Shown here one piece after another: positions 1 to 12,048 of a stretch of 64,000 nucleotides of DNA. The stretch is from Orientallactaga sibirica (Eukaryota > Chordata > Mammalia > Rodentia > Dipodidae), in the NCBI GenBank assembly GCA_036365145.1, contig JAEOAD010002231.1:5563501-5627500 (forward strand), written 5' to 3'. Numbering within the stretch: the first letter of the stretch is position 1; every line of letters starts with the position of its first letter. Below the pieces are notes generated by a model. The model saw only the letters and a list, made by a program, of their open reading frames with translations, had not been told where the DNA came from and ran no database searches. A program made the position numbers and the translations under genes.

Positions 1-778
1 TCTCTGACTTTCCCTTAGCTCCCACAGGTCATCACGTGTTACCCCTCATCCTCCTTCCCAGGGCACTTGTCACTCGTTTCCCTATCTAACGCTCAAATGG
101 TAAGCGGCCTCCAACCCTCCCATCCATGTCCAGGACCAGCTTTCTACCAAGTGAAGCTCTCAGCATCCCTGAATAAAATTCCTTCTCTGTTGTTACACTC
201 ACTCTCCAGGCCAGCACGCCGGATCAGCACGTGACTTTTGCTGGGAATTCCCAATGCAGGACAATACAGAGACCTTTGATTCCAGAAGTCGCTCAAGACG
301 GCTTCCTGCCACTGCGTCAGGGCCCCATTCTGGGAATAGAGAATTTTCTGAGCAGGTTTATGCAGACTCCAGGGTCCCTGTCTGGTTAGATTGCACTTCT
401 GCTTGGTACACACTGTCATTCTGATGGTGGGTGTCTTCTGAGTTCTTTTTTTCCCCCAGCCCCAAGTTTAAGCTTTGTCACTGTACATTCTCCAGAATGA
501 AGTGTTCTATTTCTCCTTCTCTTCCACTCTCTAAAGTCTTTTTTAATAAGGCAAAGGTGATTTATTGAAAAAGATGTGGGAAAGCCCCAAAATGTCAGGG
601 CAAAGGTGTTCAGGATTTCAACGAGCATCCAACGAAGACCAAAGAGAAAAGTTCTGCATCTTGAGTTAACTAAAGAAGAGAAAGAAAGGACAAAAGAAAG
701 GTTACATATTCAGTTACAACTCGGGGAGGCAGGCAGGCTTCCGGTGATCTCTGAAAGCAACTGCCAAGTCTCTCTTTT
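1..778. other. Unrecognised non-repeat sequence
   Basis: This stretch is somewhat richer in G+C than most of the window. It has an AATAAA-like motif near 171 and a pyrimidine tract near 445. Both strands can be read open for 70-90 codons, but no protein family was recognised and no convincing splice-site pair frames an exon. It could be unique intergenic DNA or a diverged LTR. Confidence 0.4.
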
Positions 779-934
779 TGTTTGTTTGTTTGTTTGTTGT
801 TTTTGAGGTAGGGTCTCCCTCTAGCCCAGGCTGTCCTGGAATTCACTAGTCTCAGGGTGGCCTCAAACTCATACTGATCCTTACTTCTGCCTCCTGAGTA
901 CTGGGATTAAAGGCCTGTGCCACCACACCTGGCT
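779..934 (-). repeat. B1 SINE (7SL-derived)
   Basis: Read on the complement, the element begins with the B1 head (GCCAGGTGTGGTGGC type), passes the 'ctttaatcccagtactcagg' block and ends in an A-rich tail, seen here as TTTG repeats at 779-800. It is about 135 bp plus tail, normal for a B1 monomer. Several substitutions show it is not recent. Confidence 0.9.
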
Positions 935-1648
935 CCAAGTCTATTTTTCAGTAGGACTCTGTTAGCTACTGAAACATCACTGCCAAGTGTAGCTGATCTT
1001 CAGCTGTTCTGGCAGTATAACCAGGAGATATTAATTATTGGTGAATGCAAGTGGCTCTCATCATCTTCTGTCTCCCTAGAAAAAAAAATTCTTAAACTAT
1101 ATAATATGTATCATTGTTCATTGTCAATATTTTCCCTGTTACTACATAGATTAAGTGTAACATCATAACCTTGGCATACAGATACATATATCAATATTTA
1201 ATTACATACCTCAGGTTGCACCTGACATAAACAACCTGTATGAGTTTGTGAGAACATTTTGGGATACCAATAGAAAATGAATTATTCGCTTATTTATAGT
1301 GCGAAACATGTTATGACCACTAGAGAGCACTGTTTGTCTAGAAATCAAAGGAAAGTACAAGTGTGATCCCTTGCAAAAAAAAAAATAATTAAATATGTTT
1401 TACCACTAATTCACATAGTTATCTTGTCATCAAACAACTTGAGCTTCGCTTCTAGTCTTACTTAGTTTTCATGTTGTTGCAGTTTTGTTTGATGTTATTA
1501 TATCCAGTGAACCAAAGAATGGTCTCCCATCAAGTACTTGTGATGCTATTAAACAGATGTCTTGATAAGGCAGCCTTATTCCTCTAAGTGTGACTTGACA
1601 CTTCTTATCTTTGATACCATATATATATTCAATAAAGATATTTGCTAT
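935..1648. other. AT-rich intergenic sequence, nothing recognised
   Basis: No gene, RNA or repeat family was recognised. Short A-runs occur near 1080 and 1375. A brief (TA)n stretch at 1617-1630 lies just upstream of the next SINE. Confidence 0.4.
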
Positions 1649-1940
1649 GGCTGGGGAGTTGGCTTTATGGGTGAGAGCACGTGTGCACTCAGGAGGACCT
1701 TAGTTCACACCCCAGCACCCACATAAAAAGCTGGACATGACCACACATATCTGTAACCCCAGCACTGACAGAAGTGCACACAGGAGGATGACTATGGCTC
1801 CTTAGTCTGCCAGTCTAGCTAAAGCAGGAACAACTAATTCCAGGGTCAGTGAGGGAAATAAGGCAGAAGAATGATAGGGACGCTTGCCTGACTTCCTCCT
1901 CTGTCCTCAGGGGGGCACTGCATCTGCACACAATGTGCAT

Positions 1941-1977
<37 letters not shown>
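1649..1977 (+). repeat. B4-like SINE with (CA)n tail
   Basis: The 5' half is tRNA/ID-like (ggctggggagttggct, then gagagcac and a 'cccagcaccca' block). The 3' half contains the 'gccagtctagc' and 'gggtcagtgag' blocks typical of rodent B4. The element ends in a (CA)n run at 1943-1974. It is diverged. The B4 name is recalled rather than searched. Confidence 0.6.
1943..1974. repeat. (CA)n microsatellite
   Basis: About 16 uninterrupted CA units form the 3' tail of the B4-like SINE. Such tails are a common seed for dinucleotide microsatellites. Confidence 0.95.
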
Positions 1978-2772
1978 AAATAAAGAAATGGTGCCTGAAG
2001 ACATTACTATAAGCCCAAGGGCTTCCACAAATATGTGTGTGCCGGAGCAATACATACGGTATATGGTCCCTGTTCTCAATAATACACTTGACAGTTTAGT
2101 TTTGCTTCCCACTAACCACTTAGGACTTTCTGCACTGGCCAACAAATTATCCTTCTGTCATATTATTGTCTATTTCTTCCGATAGAACCATATTCCCTAA
2201 GTTTTTATTTATTTCTAGGATATTTATATTCTTACACATTGCTTTAGCAATAAAGTCAAAGTTAAAAATAATGTAAAATATAATCATATTTTTATGTTGC
2301 TAGGGGTCGAACCTAAGGCTTCATACATTGTCTACATTCTTTAAAAATGAACAAATGTACTAATAAAGTAGAATTTGTTCCTAGAGATGATGCATAATAC
2401 ATGTCCAGTATCTGTATTTGCATATCAGTTATCCATTTTCTCATTACCTAGTATCTATTCATGAGTGTACGTTAATCCTGAATTAATCTCTATGCTTGAA
2501 TTTTGTAATGATTTCCAATTCAGAGGTGATATTGAGGCCAGTGGTGTACTGTTACCCACTTAGGTGGTAATGACCCATGAGAACCTAGGCTGAGATTTAT
2601 CTCAGATCATCATGCATGTAGTAAACTTGTTTTCCTGATGTTGAGTTCATAACACTAGCTGGTTCTGAATTGACTCGTCTAAAATTCTAGGCAGACAGTA
2701 ACAGGTCATTGTCCACTTATCATCACCTACCATCATATTTTTATGCTCAGTAGATCAATTCACTAACTCATC
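1978..2772. other. Unrecognised intergenic sequence
   Basis: AT-rich sequence with no recognised gene or repeat. The 65-codon frame at 1988-2185 has no family resemblance. Confidence 0.4.
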
Positions 2773-2955
2773 TTTTTTAAAAATATCTTATTTTTATTTA
2801 TTTAATGAGAGAAAGAGAGAGAGAGAAAATGGGCACACTAGGGCCTCTAGCCACTGCAAACAAACCTTAGATGCATGCACCACCATATGCATCTGGCTTA
2901 CGTGGGTTCAGGAATCAAACCTAGGTCTTTAGGCTTGGATTTGAGGGCACACATT
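2773..2955 (-). repeat. tRNA-derived SINE, 5'-incomplete
   Basis: The antisense order is A-tail complement, GAGA tract, 'gggcacac', then 'gcaaacaaaccttagatgcatgcacc' in pieces and the 'catctggcttacgtgggtt' region. The sense start (GGCTGGAGAG...) is missing or unrecognisable, so the copy is truncated at its sense 5' end. Confidence 0.8.
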
Positions 2956-3014
2956 GATAAGACCTGACACCACAAGGTATTTTTAAGACACATGAAAATT
3001 ATATCAATTCTCTT

Positions 3015-3247
3015 TTTAAAGTTTTTAAAAATATTTTAAATTTTTATTAATTATTTGAGAAAGAAAGAAGCAGATAGAAAGAGAGAGGAGAAGAGAATGG
3101 GCATGCCAGGGCCTATAACCACTACAAACAAACCCCAGATATATGTGTCACCATGTGCATCTGGTTTACATGGGTCCTGGGAAATCAAATCTGGGTCCTT
3201 TCACTTTGTAAACAAGCACGTTAACCTTTAAGCCATCTCTCCAGCCC
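3015..3247 (-). repeat. tRNA-derived SINE
   Basis: A near-full antisense copy from the TTTTATT tail complement through GAGA, the 'actccagat'-equivalent block and the tRNA-like head ending 'gccatctctccagccctc'. It lies 60 bp from another copy in the same orientation. The tRNA-like head is degenerate at the internal promoter, so it is unlikely to be active. Confidence 0.85.
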
Positions 3248-4802
3248 TCAATTGTCCCTTTGAGATAATATTAACCAGAATTAAATGAAGGAACAGTTAC
3301 ATGAAATATTTTATGTTCAAAAAAGGAATGATTCAGAGAGAAGTTGTACTGAAAACAGACTTACTGCTCTCTAATTAGAAAGCAAAAATCCCCACCAAGC
3401 ATTCTTGTACTGCCTATGACAGAGTAAAAGCTCTGTCTGTATGGAAGACTCAGCTGGGGGTCTGAGCAGTGGACTTGGTGATGATCAATCTTGTAGCTTC
3501 AGGTGACCTTCAAATCAAGTTGAACTCTCAGATCTGTCATCACAAGCATCTCATTGAGCTTCTGTCATGCTCACTATTTTGTAGAGGTCACAGTGAGAAG
3601 GTGACACAAGGATGCAGGTGGCATTCATGGGACCAGATTTCTACAGAGTGTGGAGTCACTTCTTGGAATCCAACACAACCTGTCCCACACATAGAAAGCC
3701 TAGTAGTTTTGCCATCACCCCAGTGGCAGGTAATCACGGAAGTCTCCTGGGCTCACAGCCTGGAACAAGATTCTGAAAGGCAGAGAACTACCAGTGACAG
3801 GAGCACCCTTTCCATCACACATTCTTTTATCTCTGTTCCTGAACTTTTCTTCAAAGGCCAAAACTTTATTTTAATGAAGTCAAATCTCTGAGATATTAAC
3901 AGGTCTTTCTTCTACACAAAAAGCTGTCAAAATTGTATATGCTTTTAATTTGTATATGTTTTTACATTATTTCTAAAATAACCATCTTTTGTTTGAGATT
4001 CACTTTTTATAGATCATAAAAAGGAAGAAATAATCATATTTCCATAAAAGTCTAGTGAACTGAAAGAGTATTTTGACTAGTTTAAATAATATTAGAGAGA
4101 GAATTAGAGAAAACAAAGTTTCAGTTTTAAAGTGAATGGAAAATTATTCAGCCCAGGTGAGAAAAGAATAAATCAGAGTTTGCTTCTATTTTTTGTCACT
4201 TAATATAAGATAGGGTTATATATCTTTGGCTTTTGTGATAAAAATTATGCATCCAATAAAATTTAAATCATGTTAAATTTTTCTCAATGGAAAATTTAGG
4301 ACTTAAATTCAAACACATTTTCCTAATGTTTACATAATTTGGGAGTTGCTTTCTAGAAACATATTTTCTTTATTCCCTAAAAATTACCTTAATGCATGAA
4401 AACACAGATCATAGAAGAAATCTAGAGATAATATTACCAGGGCTCCTTTGCAATAAAGTGCTGACTGGTACATTCCTGACCACACAGTGGTTACTGATGC
4501 CATTTTAACAGCAGAATGGTTCTGAGTCAGTCCAGCAACATTTTATGTGAAGGACCAATGAGGACAAATGGAATAAGACAACCAAATAGAGGGAGGACTA
4601 CCTTGAAAGGGGAGGATTCTCAGAGGATGAAGGATGAAGGACAAAGGATAATGGGCTAGAAAAACGATTCAATTATTGTGTTTTCATATACTAAGCTCTC
4701 AATTAAAAGACCACAGGAGGGAGCCTGTATCCCATATCTGAGAATTTATTCATTCGCTAGTCATGCAGCATGTTAATTCTCATCAAAAGAATTCTCCTGA
4801 GG
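3248..4802. other. Unrecognised AT-rich sequence
   Basis: Nothing was recognised. A 140-codon open frame (3469-3891, plus) is the longest in the window but has no recognisable domain, Kozak context, splice context or codon pattern. It is treated as a chance frame. Confidence 0.35.
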
Positions 4803-4880
4803 ACCAGAGGTGCTGGCTTAGTTGGTAAAGTGTTTGCCTGCTGAGAAATTCTGGATTTTCAGTACCTGAGTTGGAATTCC
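4803..4880 (+). repeat. Possible ID/tRNA-like SINE fragment
   Basis: The 'ggtgctggcttagttggtaaagtgtttgcctgc' region (in pieces) resembles the tRNA-like head of ID-type SINEs, with A-box-like and weak B-box-like blocks. The match stops after about 75 bp. Confidence 0.4.
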
Positions 4881-6694
4881 CTGCCTAAAGCAAATATTGA
4901 AAGTAATAGAGTGATACAAAAGTAACATTTGAAAATCTAATACCTATTTATTAATAATTGATAGAGAACTGAATTTAAAAATAGTAAAATATAAGGCAGT
5001 ATATAAAATTATTAAGCAAACTTCTCAAAAGTCCAATTACAAGCCAAAACACTACTGCAGACTAATCAGGAAAACAAAGAGGAGGAAAGAGAAGGATGGA
5101 AGAATGGGATGACTTGGCCCATTGACAGCCTGGACAAGGGAAAAGGGCCAAGAACATCAGTGAGAGCCGGAACTGGTCCTGACCAGCCATGCATGAGAGT
5201 CATTATGGGTCTCACGGACCTAAGATGCAGAAGTTCCAGGAGCCTTTTCTTCATTGTGCCTTAACTGTTCATGACAGATACAGGCGTTTCACAAAGGACA
5301 ATCTTATGGTCTATATCTTGATTGACCACCCCAGCCTACTACCAATGCTCACTGTTGAGGTGACCATCAGTGTAGACTCACTCCAAACAGAGATATGCTA
5401 TTGTGTCACCAGTACCTCCAACAGTGTCACTCCATTGTCCTGAAGCATGGATGGTATGTGATGCTATTCTGGACCTTGGAGTCCCAGCCAGTATCTGCAT
5501 GCCCTTCTATATGCTGTTTCTTCTGCCACTCTGTACTCCTGAGCCTCAGACCCTGGAGCCATCCCTAGCACAGGCTAGTTGTATGTGGGCGCTAGAGCCA
5601 CTGTGACCCCAGAAGCGATTTTCTTCCAGACAATAGTCACATGTTTCCATGCTTCAGGCACTAGATCACATCCATAGACCGAGGCCACTGCCTGTCTTTT
5701 CATACTCATGAGGTAGGAATGACAGGGACAATTATGGGGACATGAGGAAGACAATAAATCCCTCAGTCTGGAGTCTTCAAAGCAAGAATTCTAGCCTAAC
5801 AAAACTACTTACGATCTTTCTCCCTTCCCACCTGTAAACCAAAATTTTTCTAGGAACCTCACCTAAGACTACATTTTCAGGGATAGGATGTGTTCTAACC
5901 CTCCCCCCCCCCCAGGAGCTCATCACTGGGACAATTGCAAGTTGGATGTCAGAAAGAGAAGGGCTTTCTACTGGAATTTCAAAGGCTTATCAAACAGTTT
6001 AAAAGAAGCAGTCACAACTATTTTCTATTTTGCCATTGTGATATTAAAAACCCATATTGGGAATGCATGCTTTAAGATGACCTCAGAGCTGGCAAGTAAG
6101 AAATTAATACCTTGCAAAGTTCTTTAATTAAAACCATAGTGCTTCACCTCTACCCTCTTTAATCAAGTACTTACCCAGTTGGTGTGATATCTACTAGTCT
6201 CAAGAATTTTGATAGTTACTTCTACACATTTGTCAGTTATTACTTTAAAACTAATCATTTGAATTGTACAACATTTGGGTTTTTTTGTTGACATTCTTTA
6301 CAAAAAATTTACCTGCTTTCTTTTTTAATTGACTTCAGTCTCCAAAGATTTATATTAGGATATATTGACTTTTCCATTTATCTTACCATAGTTGTTAGAA
6401 AGTGTCCTAAATCAGAAGATGGTTGTATTTAAAGTGCTTTCAAACATCAAGTGATTTGTTAGTGCTGAAAGGAGGCAAGTCAGAAGGAGGGAAAGGTCAT
6501 TGATAAAACTGAGAACATATCTGTGCAGAGAATTGTAACATCAATGTAATTATATCCAACGGAAAACATAAGCAGATCAATAAATAGGCTGCAGTGGTCT
6601 GTGAGCATCGATTTTGACAGTCTATTGTTAATCTCTAATAAAAGTTTTCAATGACTGTTTTCCTTCAGATATTATTTGTGGTCTTTTTTGGGAG
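4881..6694. other. Unrecognised sequence, including a GC-richer block
   Basis: The interval 5070-5720 is less AT-rich and carries several short open frames on both strands, but no protein family was recognised and the frames are not collinear. A processed-pseudogene origin is possible but unsupported. A C-run lies at 5904-5913. The remainder to 6694 is AT-rich and unassigned. Confidence 0.35.
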
Positions 6695-6870
6695 TTTTTT
6701 TTTTTTCTTTCTTTCTTTCTTTTCTTTAGTTTTTGAGGTAAGGTCTTGCTCTAGCCTAGGCTGACCTGGAATTCACTATGTAGTCTCAGGGTGACCTCAA
6801 ACTCATGGTGATGTTCCTACCTCAGCCTCCCGAGTGTTGGGATTAAAGACATGCAACACCATGCCTGGCT
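6695..6870 (-). repeat. B1 SINE
   Basis: Complement of a full B1. The tail complement is a T/CTTT run at 6695-6727. The body carries the 'ctagcctaggctgacctgg' and 'cccgagtgttgggattaaag' blocks, and the head ends 'catgcctggct'. The CTTT variation shows tail-derived microsatellite expansion. Confidence 0.92.
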
Positions 6871-7058
6871 TTTTTTTTACTCTTTTAATATCATTCACTT
6901 ATAATATTTTTTTATTTTAAGTGCAGAAGTTGTGGCATTCTAAAACTTTTCTACATAGTTTATGTGTGGCAGCTTTTTTAAAGTATGCCACATTATGTAC
7001 AGGCTGATATGACATTTGCTCATTTGTCTAGTACATGGTATTTGAGTGGCTGTGATAT
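6871..7058. other. Short AT-rich spacer
   Basis: No feature was recognised. A TGATATAT motif near 7050 recurs after the adjacent SINE and is a plausible target-site duplication. Confidence 0.4.
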
Positions 7059-7389
7059 ATATATTTTTTAATTTTTATTTATTTATTTGCAAGCAGAGAG
7101 AGAGAGAAGAGAGGCAGACAGAGAGAGAATGGGCACGCCAGGGCCTCTAGCCACTTCAAATGAACTCCAGATGGATATGCCCATTGTGCATCTGGCTTAC
7201 ATCGGTCCTAGAGAATTGAACCAGGCAGACAGAGAGAGAATGGGCACGCCAGGGCCTCTAGCCACTGCAAATGAACTCCAGATGCATGTGCCCATTGTGC
7301 ATCTGGCTTACATCAGTCCTAGAGAATTGAACCAGGATCCTTTGGCTTCAAAGGCAAATGCCTTAACTGCTAAGCCTTTTCTCCAGCCC
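7059..7389 (-). repeat. tRNA-derived SINE with internal 111-bp duplication
   Basis: An antisense SINE whose body is present twice in tandem: 7112-7222 and 7223-7333 differ at only about five positions. Each copy runs from the GGCAGACAGAGAG tract through 'gggcacgccagggcc' to 'gagaattgaacca'. After the second copy the tRNA-like head resumes and ends 'ttctccagccc'. The element is therefore about 111 bp longer than its neighbours. Confidence 0.9.
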
Positions 7390-7692
7390 CCATGATATAT
7401 TTTTGAGAGTAGACTTATTGTAGACTAGAATAATTTTCACAGCAAAATAGACTGAGCGGAAAAATACAAAGCTCCTTTTCACCCCCTCTTCTACACATTC
7501 AGCTTCCCTACCATCAACTCATCACAGAACAGTGCCACATTTTGATTCACCTCAGAGAAACAGCATTAGCACATCATTACCACTCACACTTTGTGTTTAC
7601 CTGGAGGATCATGCTCTACGTTACATAGTTTCCAGTTTTCCATGGGTATGCCAGACTCCAAATAGATTCCTGAACCCATGGACACTATACTG

Positions 7693-7726
<34 letters not shown>

Positions 7727-8289
7727 TTTAATGCCTTTTTAAATTTTTAGCTAAGTTATTACCACTGCCAATGCAAAACACAACTCACCTCAAAAGCATA
7801 GAGTAAAAGATCAGTGATTCTTAGCTAAATAGGAGAGACCATGGCCTAGGAACATGGATTCTTGTTGCCTTAAAAAATGTGCTCCAGTGTGGAATCAGTT
7901 AAATGAAATTTTTATAGTGAAAAAAACAAAAATAAGACATAAAGCATATTCACACATTCAAGTATATTGGTGGAAATATCAAGTAGGTGGGTTACGAAAG
8001 TGTAGGAAAACTATCTCGTAGGTTTTAGATACTATATAACAACATTCTTAGTTTTTGGGTTGGTGGAAGCAACTGATCTCAAGTTAAAATATTCTGAAGG
8101 TCTTTCCCGAGAGTTGTGAGGATGCTCGTTAGGCCAAACACACAGGTAGGCAATGAGTATCTATTAAGGAGAATAAAGATAGCTCATTGTAATTTGTAAT
8201 CTGTAACATTCTAAGTCTCCATAATCATATCTAGTCATAGAGTTCCAATCAGTCAATCAATCTTGTAAAATCTTTAACATATGAGTGGC
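7390..8289. other. Unrecognised intergenic sequence
   Basis: Apart from the CA microsatellite at 7693-7724, no gene or repeat was recognised. Confidence 0.4.
7693..7724. repeat. (CA)n microsatellite
   Basis: A run of about 16 CA units inside otherwise unrecognised sequence. No SINE was identified next to it. Confidence 0.95.
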
Positions 8290-10200
8290 TTTCAATATGA
8301 CATGAAATGATATCTCATTATGGATATAAGCTACATCTCCTTCTTGATTAACAATGTGGAATTTTTTTTCATGTTTCTATTACACATATTAGGTCTTCTT
8401 TTTAGTTTGGCTGCTTGAGATCTTGGTCCAATATAATTATTTATTTCATTGCTATTAAGTTGTTTGAATTTCTGATATATTTTGAAGACTAACCCTAAGA
8501 AACTAAATATATAGCTTATAAATATTTCATTCTATCTGTCAATCATCTACTCACTTTATGAGTTCTTTCAATCAGTGTACAGAAACTTTTCAATTCAATG
8601 TCTACTCATTTGTCTATTTTTGCTTTTCTTACCTGTGCCTTTCAGATGGAAAAAATGCCAAACCCAATATTGTGAAAGTTTTTTTTCTACAGTTTGTTCA
8701 AAACTCTTCAGTTCAAGTCTTGTTAAAATATTTGATACACTTTTATTAATTTTTATAATGCAGCCAAAGGTCTAATTTCATTTTTCTGCATGAAGATATC
8801 CAGTTTTCTCAGTACTCTGTACTAAAAATGTTGTATTTTTTGCACTGTTCATTATCAACACCTTTGTCACAAACCAATTAAGTGTCTTGATTTTTCCCTG
8901 AATTTTTTTATACTGAGCCACTGATCAATATCTTTGTTTCTGTGCCAGTACCATGTCCACATGTTTGTGAAATTAAGTGTCTTGACTTTTCCCTGAATTT
9001 TTTTATACTGTGCCACTGATCAATATCTTTGTTTCTGTGCCAGTACCATGTCCACATGTTTGTGAAATTAAGCGTCTTGACTTTTCCCTGAATTTTTTTA
9101 TACTGAGCCACTGATCAATATCTTTGTTTCTGTGCCAGTACCATGTCCACATGTTTGTGAAATTAAGTGTCTTGACTTTTCCCTGAATTTTTTTATACTG
9201 TGCCACTGATCAATATCTTTGTTTTTCATGTCCACATGTTTGTGAAATTACTTGACTTTTCCTGAATTTTTTTATACTGAGTGAAACAAATCTTTGTTTC
9301 TGTGCCAGTACCATGTACACATGTTTGTGAAATTAAGTGTCTTGACTTTTCCCTGAATTTTTTTATACTGTGCCACTGATCAATATCTTTGTTTCTGTGC
9401 CAGTACCATGTCCACATGTTTGTGAAACAATGTAGTGTATATCTCTAACTTAGTTCCTTTCCCTATATATTCATTGGTCTACTCAGGGTTTTCTGTCATC
9501 ATACAAACTATCTGAGGATTATTTTTACATTATGTGAAGAATAACATTAGATTTTTAATAAGGAGGAGTATAGTTGTTACATAGACTACTTGGACAAGTA
9601 TAAATACTTAAACCATATTAATTCTTTTAAGCCATGAATATAAGTTCTCATTCTTGTTTATTTTGGTCTTCTTAAAATTTTGTAAGTTTCAGTATTCTCT
9701 TTCATTTCCTTGGCACAACTAATATCTACTTTTAAAATGTTTTATTTTTCAAAATGTTTTATTTTCTCATTTTATGTATTATTATTATTATTATTATATA
9801 AATGATATTGACTTTGTGTGCTACTGATTTATACCAACTTTATGTCCTGCCACTTAATCACTTCAAGTGATAATTTGGTAGAATGTTGGGCTTCTCTATG
9901 CAACCTTTCAAGCTTTTCTCAAATAGAGATATTTTTAGTTCTATCTTATTTATTTTTATCTAATAAATCTGGTTATTATTTCTAGTACTACATCAAAAAG
10001 AAATGGTGATAATAGACATCCTAGTCCAGTCTTTGACTTTAAATGGAAAACTTTCAACATTTTATCATATGTAATGATGTAATGAGTTTGATATATATTG
10101 CCTTAATTGTGTTTGGTATATTTATTCCATAAGAAATCTGTTGAAAGTTTTATTATCTCATTTTTTCTGTGTCTAGCGATACTAATGACAATAAGATACC
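8290..10200 (-). mobile_element. Old L1 fragment (ORF2 3' part), antisense
   Basis: Read on the complement, the sequence follows the mammalian L1 order. The block around 8765-8810 is the 'aaaactggatat...atgaaa..tagacc' segment. The block at 8935-8955 is the 'ggtactggcacagaaac' segment. The region 9600-9720 and the stretch 9990-10140 ('gaagtggtgagag'-like region) come from further upstream. Many frameshifts and stops make it a dead pseudogene fragment. It carries an internal 95-bp tandem array (8880-9430). Confidence 0.8.
8880..9430. repeat. 95-bp tandem array within the L1 (about 6 units)
   Basis: The block beginning near 'gtgtcttgacttttccctg' recurs at about 8882, 8978, 9073, 9168, 9250 and 9338. 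The first three spacings are 95 bp and the later ones are shortened by small deletions. Units alternate between 'actgagcca' and 'actgtgcca', suggesting expansion of a two-unit block. Open frames of 63-67 codons on the complement are by-products of the array. Confidence 0.93.
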
Positions 10201-10565
10201 ACTGAACTGTGTATGATGTAGTATGCAAATCTATGCACTCACAACCTACAAAGACTTAATCTTGAAGAATTAGAAAATATGAACAAAATACAAAAGAAGT
10301 GTGAAGGCTGTAATAATAGTAAAGAGTCTCTCACAAGAGAAAAGCCTATGGATGGCCAGATGGCTTCACTGCTGAATAATATTCAACATTTTAATTAGTC
10401 TATCAATTCTTTATTATTGTTAATTAGTTAAATTTTACTTAATTGATATTAATTCACAAATTTTCAAGTAAAATCAAAGTGGAGAGGATATCACTAAATC
10501 TTCAACAAAGTATTAGTAAGTCAAATTAAAGAGGTCATTACAAGCATCAGCCACTATGACTATTC
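10201..10565. other. Unassigned AT-rich sequence
   Basis: This may be a further diverged extension of the adjacent L1, but the match could not be followed with confidence. Confidence 0.35.
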
Positions 10566-10864
10566 AGGGTTTATTCCTAGCCTTTAAGGGTGGCTTACAG
10601 ACTCGAGGAGAATATTCATGATAGCCAGGAGAAAGAATGACATGAGCAGAAGTAGGACATCACCTCCTGGCCAACATCAGGTGGAAAACAGCAGTAGGAG
10701 AGTGTGCCAAACACTGTCAAGGGAAAGCTGACTATAACACCCATAAGCCCACCCCCAACAATACACTACCTTTAGGAGTCCCCAATTACCAAATTCCTAC
10801 TAGCTGGGAACTTAGTATTCAGAACACATAAGTTTATGAAGGACAACTGAATCAAACCACCACA
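10566..10864 (-). mobile_element. 3' LTR of minus-strand MaLR-like provirus (truncated)
   Basis: Homologous to the LTR at 12049-12373: both share the 'ggcttacagact', 'aacaatacattacct' and 'cagaacaca' blocks and the terminal 'tcaaaccaccaca'. On the complement it begins TGTGGTGGTTTG. The distal end, at the left on the plus strand, is truncated. On the complement a purine-rich polypurine-tract-like stretch (complement of 10865-10885) lies just before it. Confidence 0.75.
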
Positions 10865-12048
10865 TTCTGCCCCTGGGCCCATAAACGGTTAACCACACAT
10901 GATGTAAAATACAATGCATTCAGTCCAACTTTAAAAATCCCCATAGTGTTTATCAATCTTACTGATGTTCAAACATCCCCATATCCCAAGGTCTTTTAAC
11001 TGAGCCATAACACCAAAAATAATAATAATAACAATGGCACAGAATAAACATTCATACTACAAAAAAAAATGGCATTGGGCAAAACAAAGAAATAGTTAAC
11101 CAAGATTTAAAACAAACAGGGCAAACTTCAAATACTGTAGCTTCAAATCTGACAACTCTAGCTAGTGTCAAGTCTCCAAGTCTGATAATTGTAACTAGTG
11201 ATGAGTCTCTGGATATCCAATTCCACCCCTCTAGCTAGGCTATTCAGAGTCCTGGAAAACTTCCTCTAGTGCCAGCAGCTCTCCTTGGCAGACATCTCAT
11301 AGTTCAGGCATCACCATGTGTTCTCCACTGCAACTCATGGTTCACCCTCATGGTTCCATCAGGCCTTGGCACAGATTATTCAACAAGCCTCTTCCCGCTG
11401 CCCAGGGTCATTTCCAAAAAACAAAACTATGTTGTAAATTCAATGACCCTCTCTTTCCTGCATTTGTTATACTCTATAGTAACAGAAGGGCTACCAGTTT
11501 GTTAATCCAGTGAGGGTGGGAATAAACCAGACTTTGAAGAACAGGACACTTCTTTAACAATCAGGCCCCTTCCAAAGAGTGTACATTCTTCCTGTTGTCC
11601 CAGTGCAGATCAGCTGGCCCAATCTCAATGGTTGTAATCTCTCAAACACTTGCACCTGAATGGGCAGCAGTTTTGGCCCAAAGATTTCATTTTTTTCTGT
11701 GCCATATCCCTCTTCTCACACCAGTCCATTTCTATGCAATGTAATCCTACACAAATTATCAGGACACATACATAACAGCAAGCCTCTCACACAAACTGTG
11801 TTTAGCCCAGTCTAGCTAAAGCTCATTCCCACCCTCATAAGCCAGACATCATAGTCCATAGTTCTTATTGCATTTAGGTCTTTCAACTCTGAACAGAATA
11901 GTCCATCAAGCTGTAAGTACAGCACTGCAAGGCATCTATTAGGCCAAGGTTTCAAATACATTCACATTCCTTCCTCAAATCAGTTACAAATGACCAGAAC
12001 AGTCAGGTTTCTATCAGCTATGACTCCACTTCTTGCTACCAACTTTAC
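10865..12048 (-). mobile_element. MaLR-like provirus internal region
   Basis: Non-coding internal sequence between two matching antisense LTRs. It follows the common rodent MaLR internal order as I recall it ('aatccccatagtgtt', 'ccagtgagggtggg', 'ttgcatttaggtctttcaa', 'caaggcatctattaggcca'). At the 5' LTR boundary the complement reads 'gttggtagcaagaagtgg', resembling the leucine tRNA primer binding site of ERVL/MaLR elements. No coding capacity is retained. Confidence 0.7.

Noticed and set aside
144..628. Two complement-strand frames near the left edge
   Set aside because: No recognisable protein. A possible partial exon cut by the window edge cannot be supported.
3469..3891. 140-codon open frame on the plus strand
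   Set aside because: It is the longest frame in the window, but no domain, family motif, splice context or promoter was seen. One frame of this length is plausible by chance in 64 kb.
5066..5606. Several short frames in a GC-richer block, possible processed pseudogene
   Set aside because: The frames are not collinear, and no protein family or poly(A) tail could be identified.
8908..9417. Three complement-strand frames with repeated peptide
   Set aside because: They arise from the 95-bp tandem array in dead L1 sequence.
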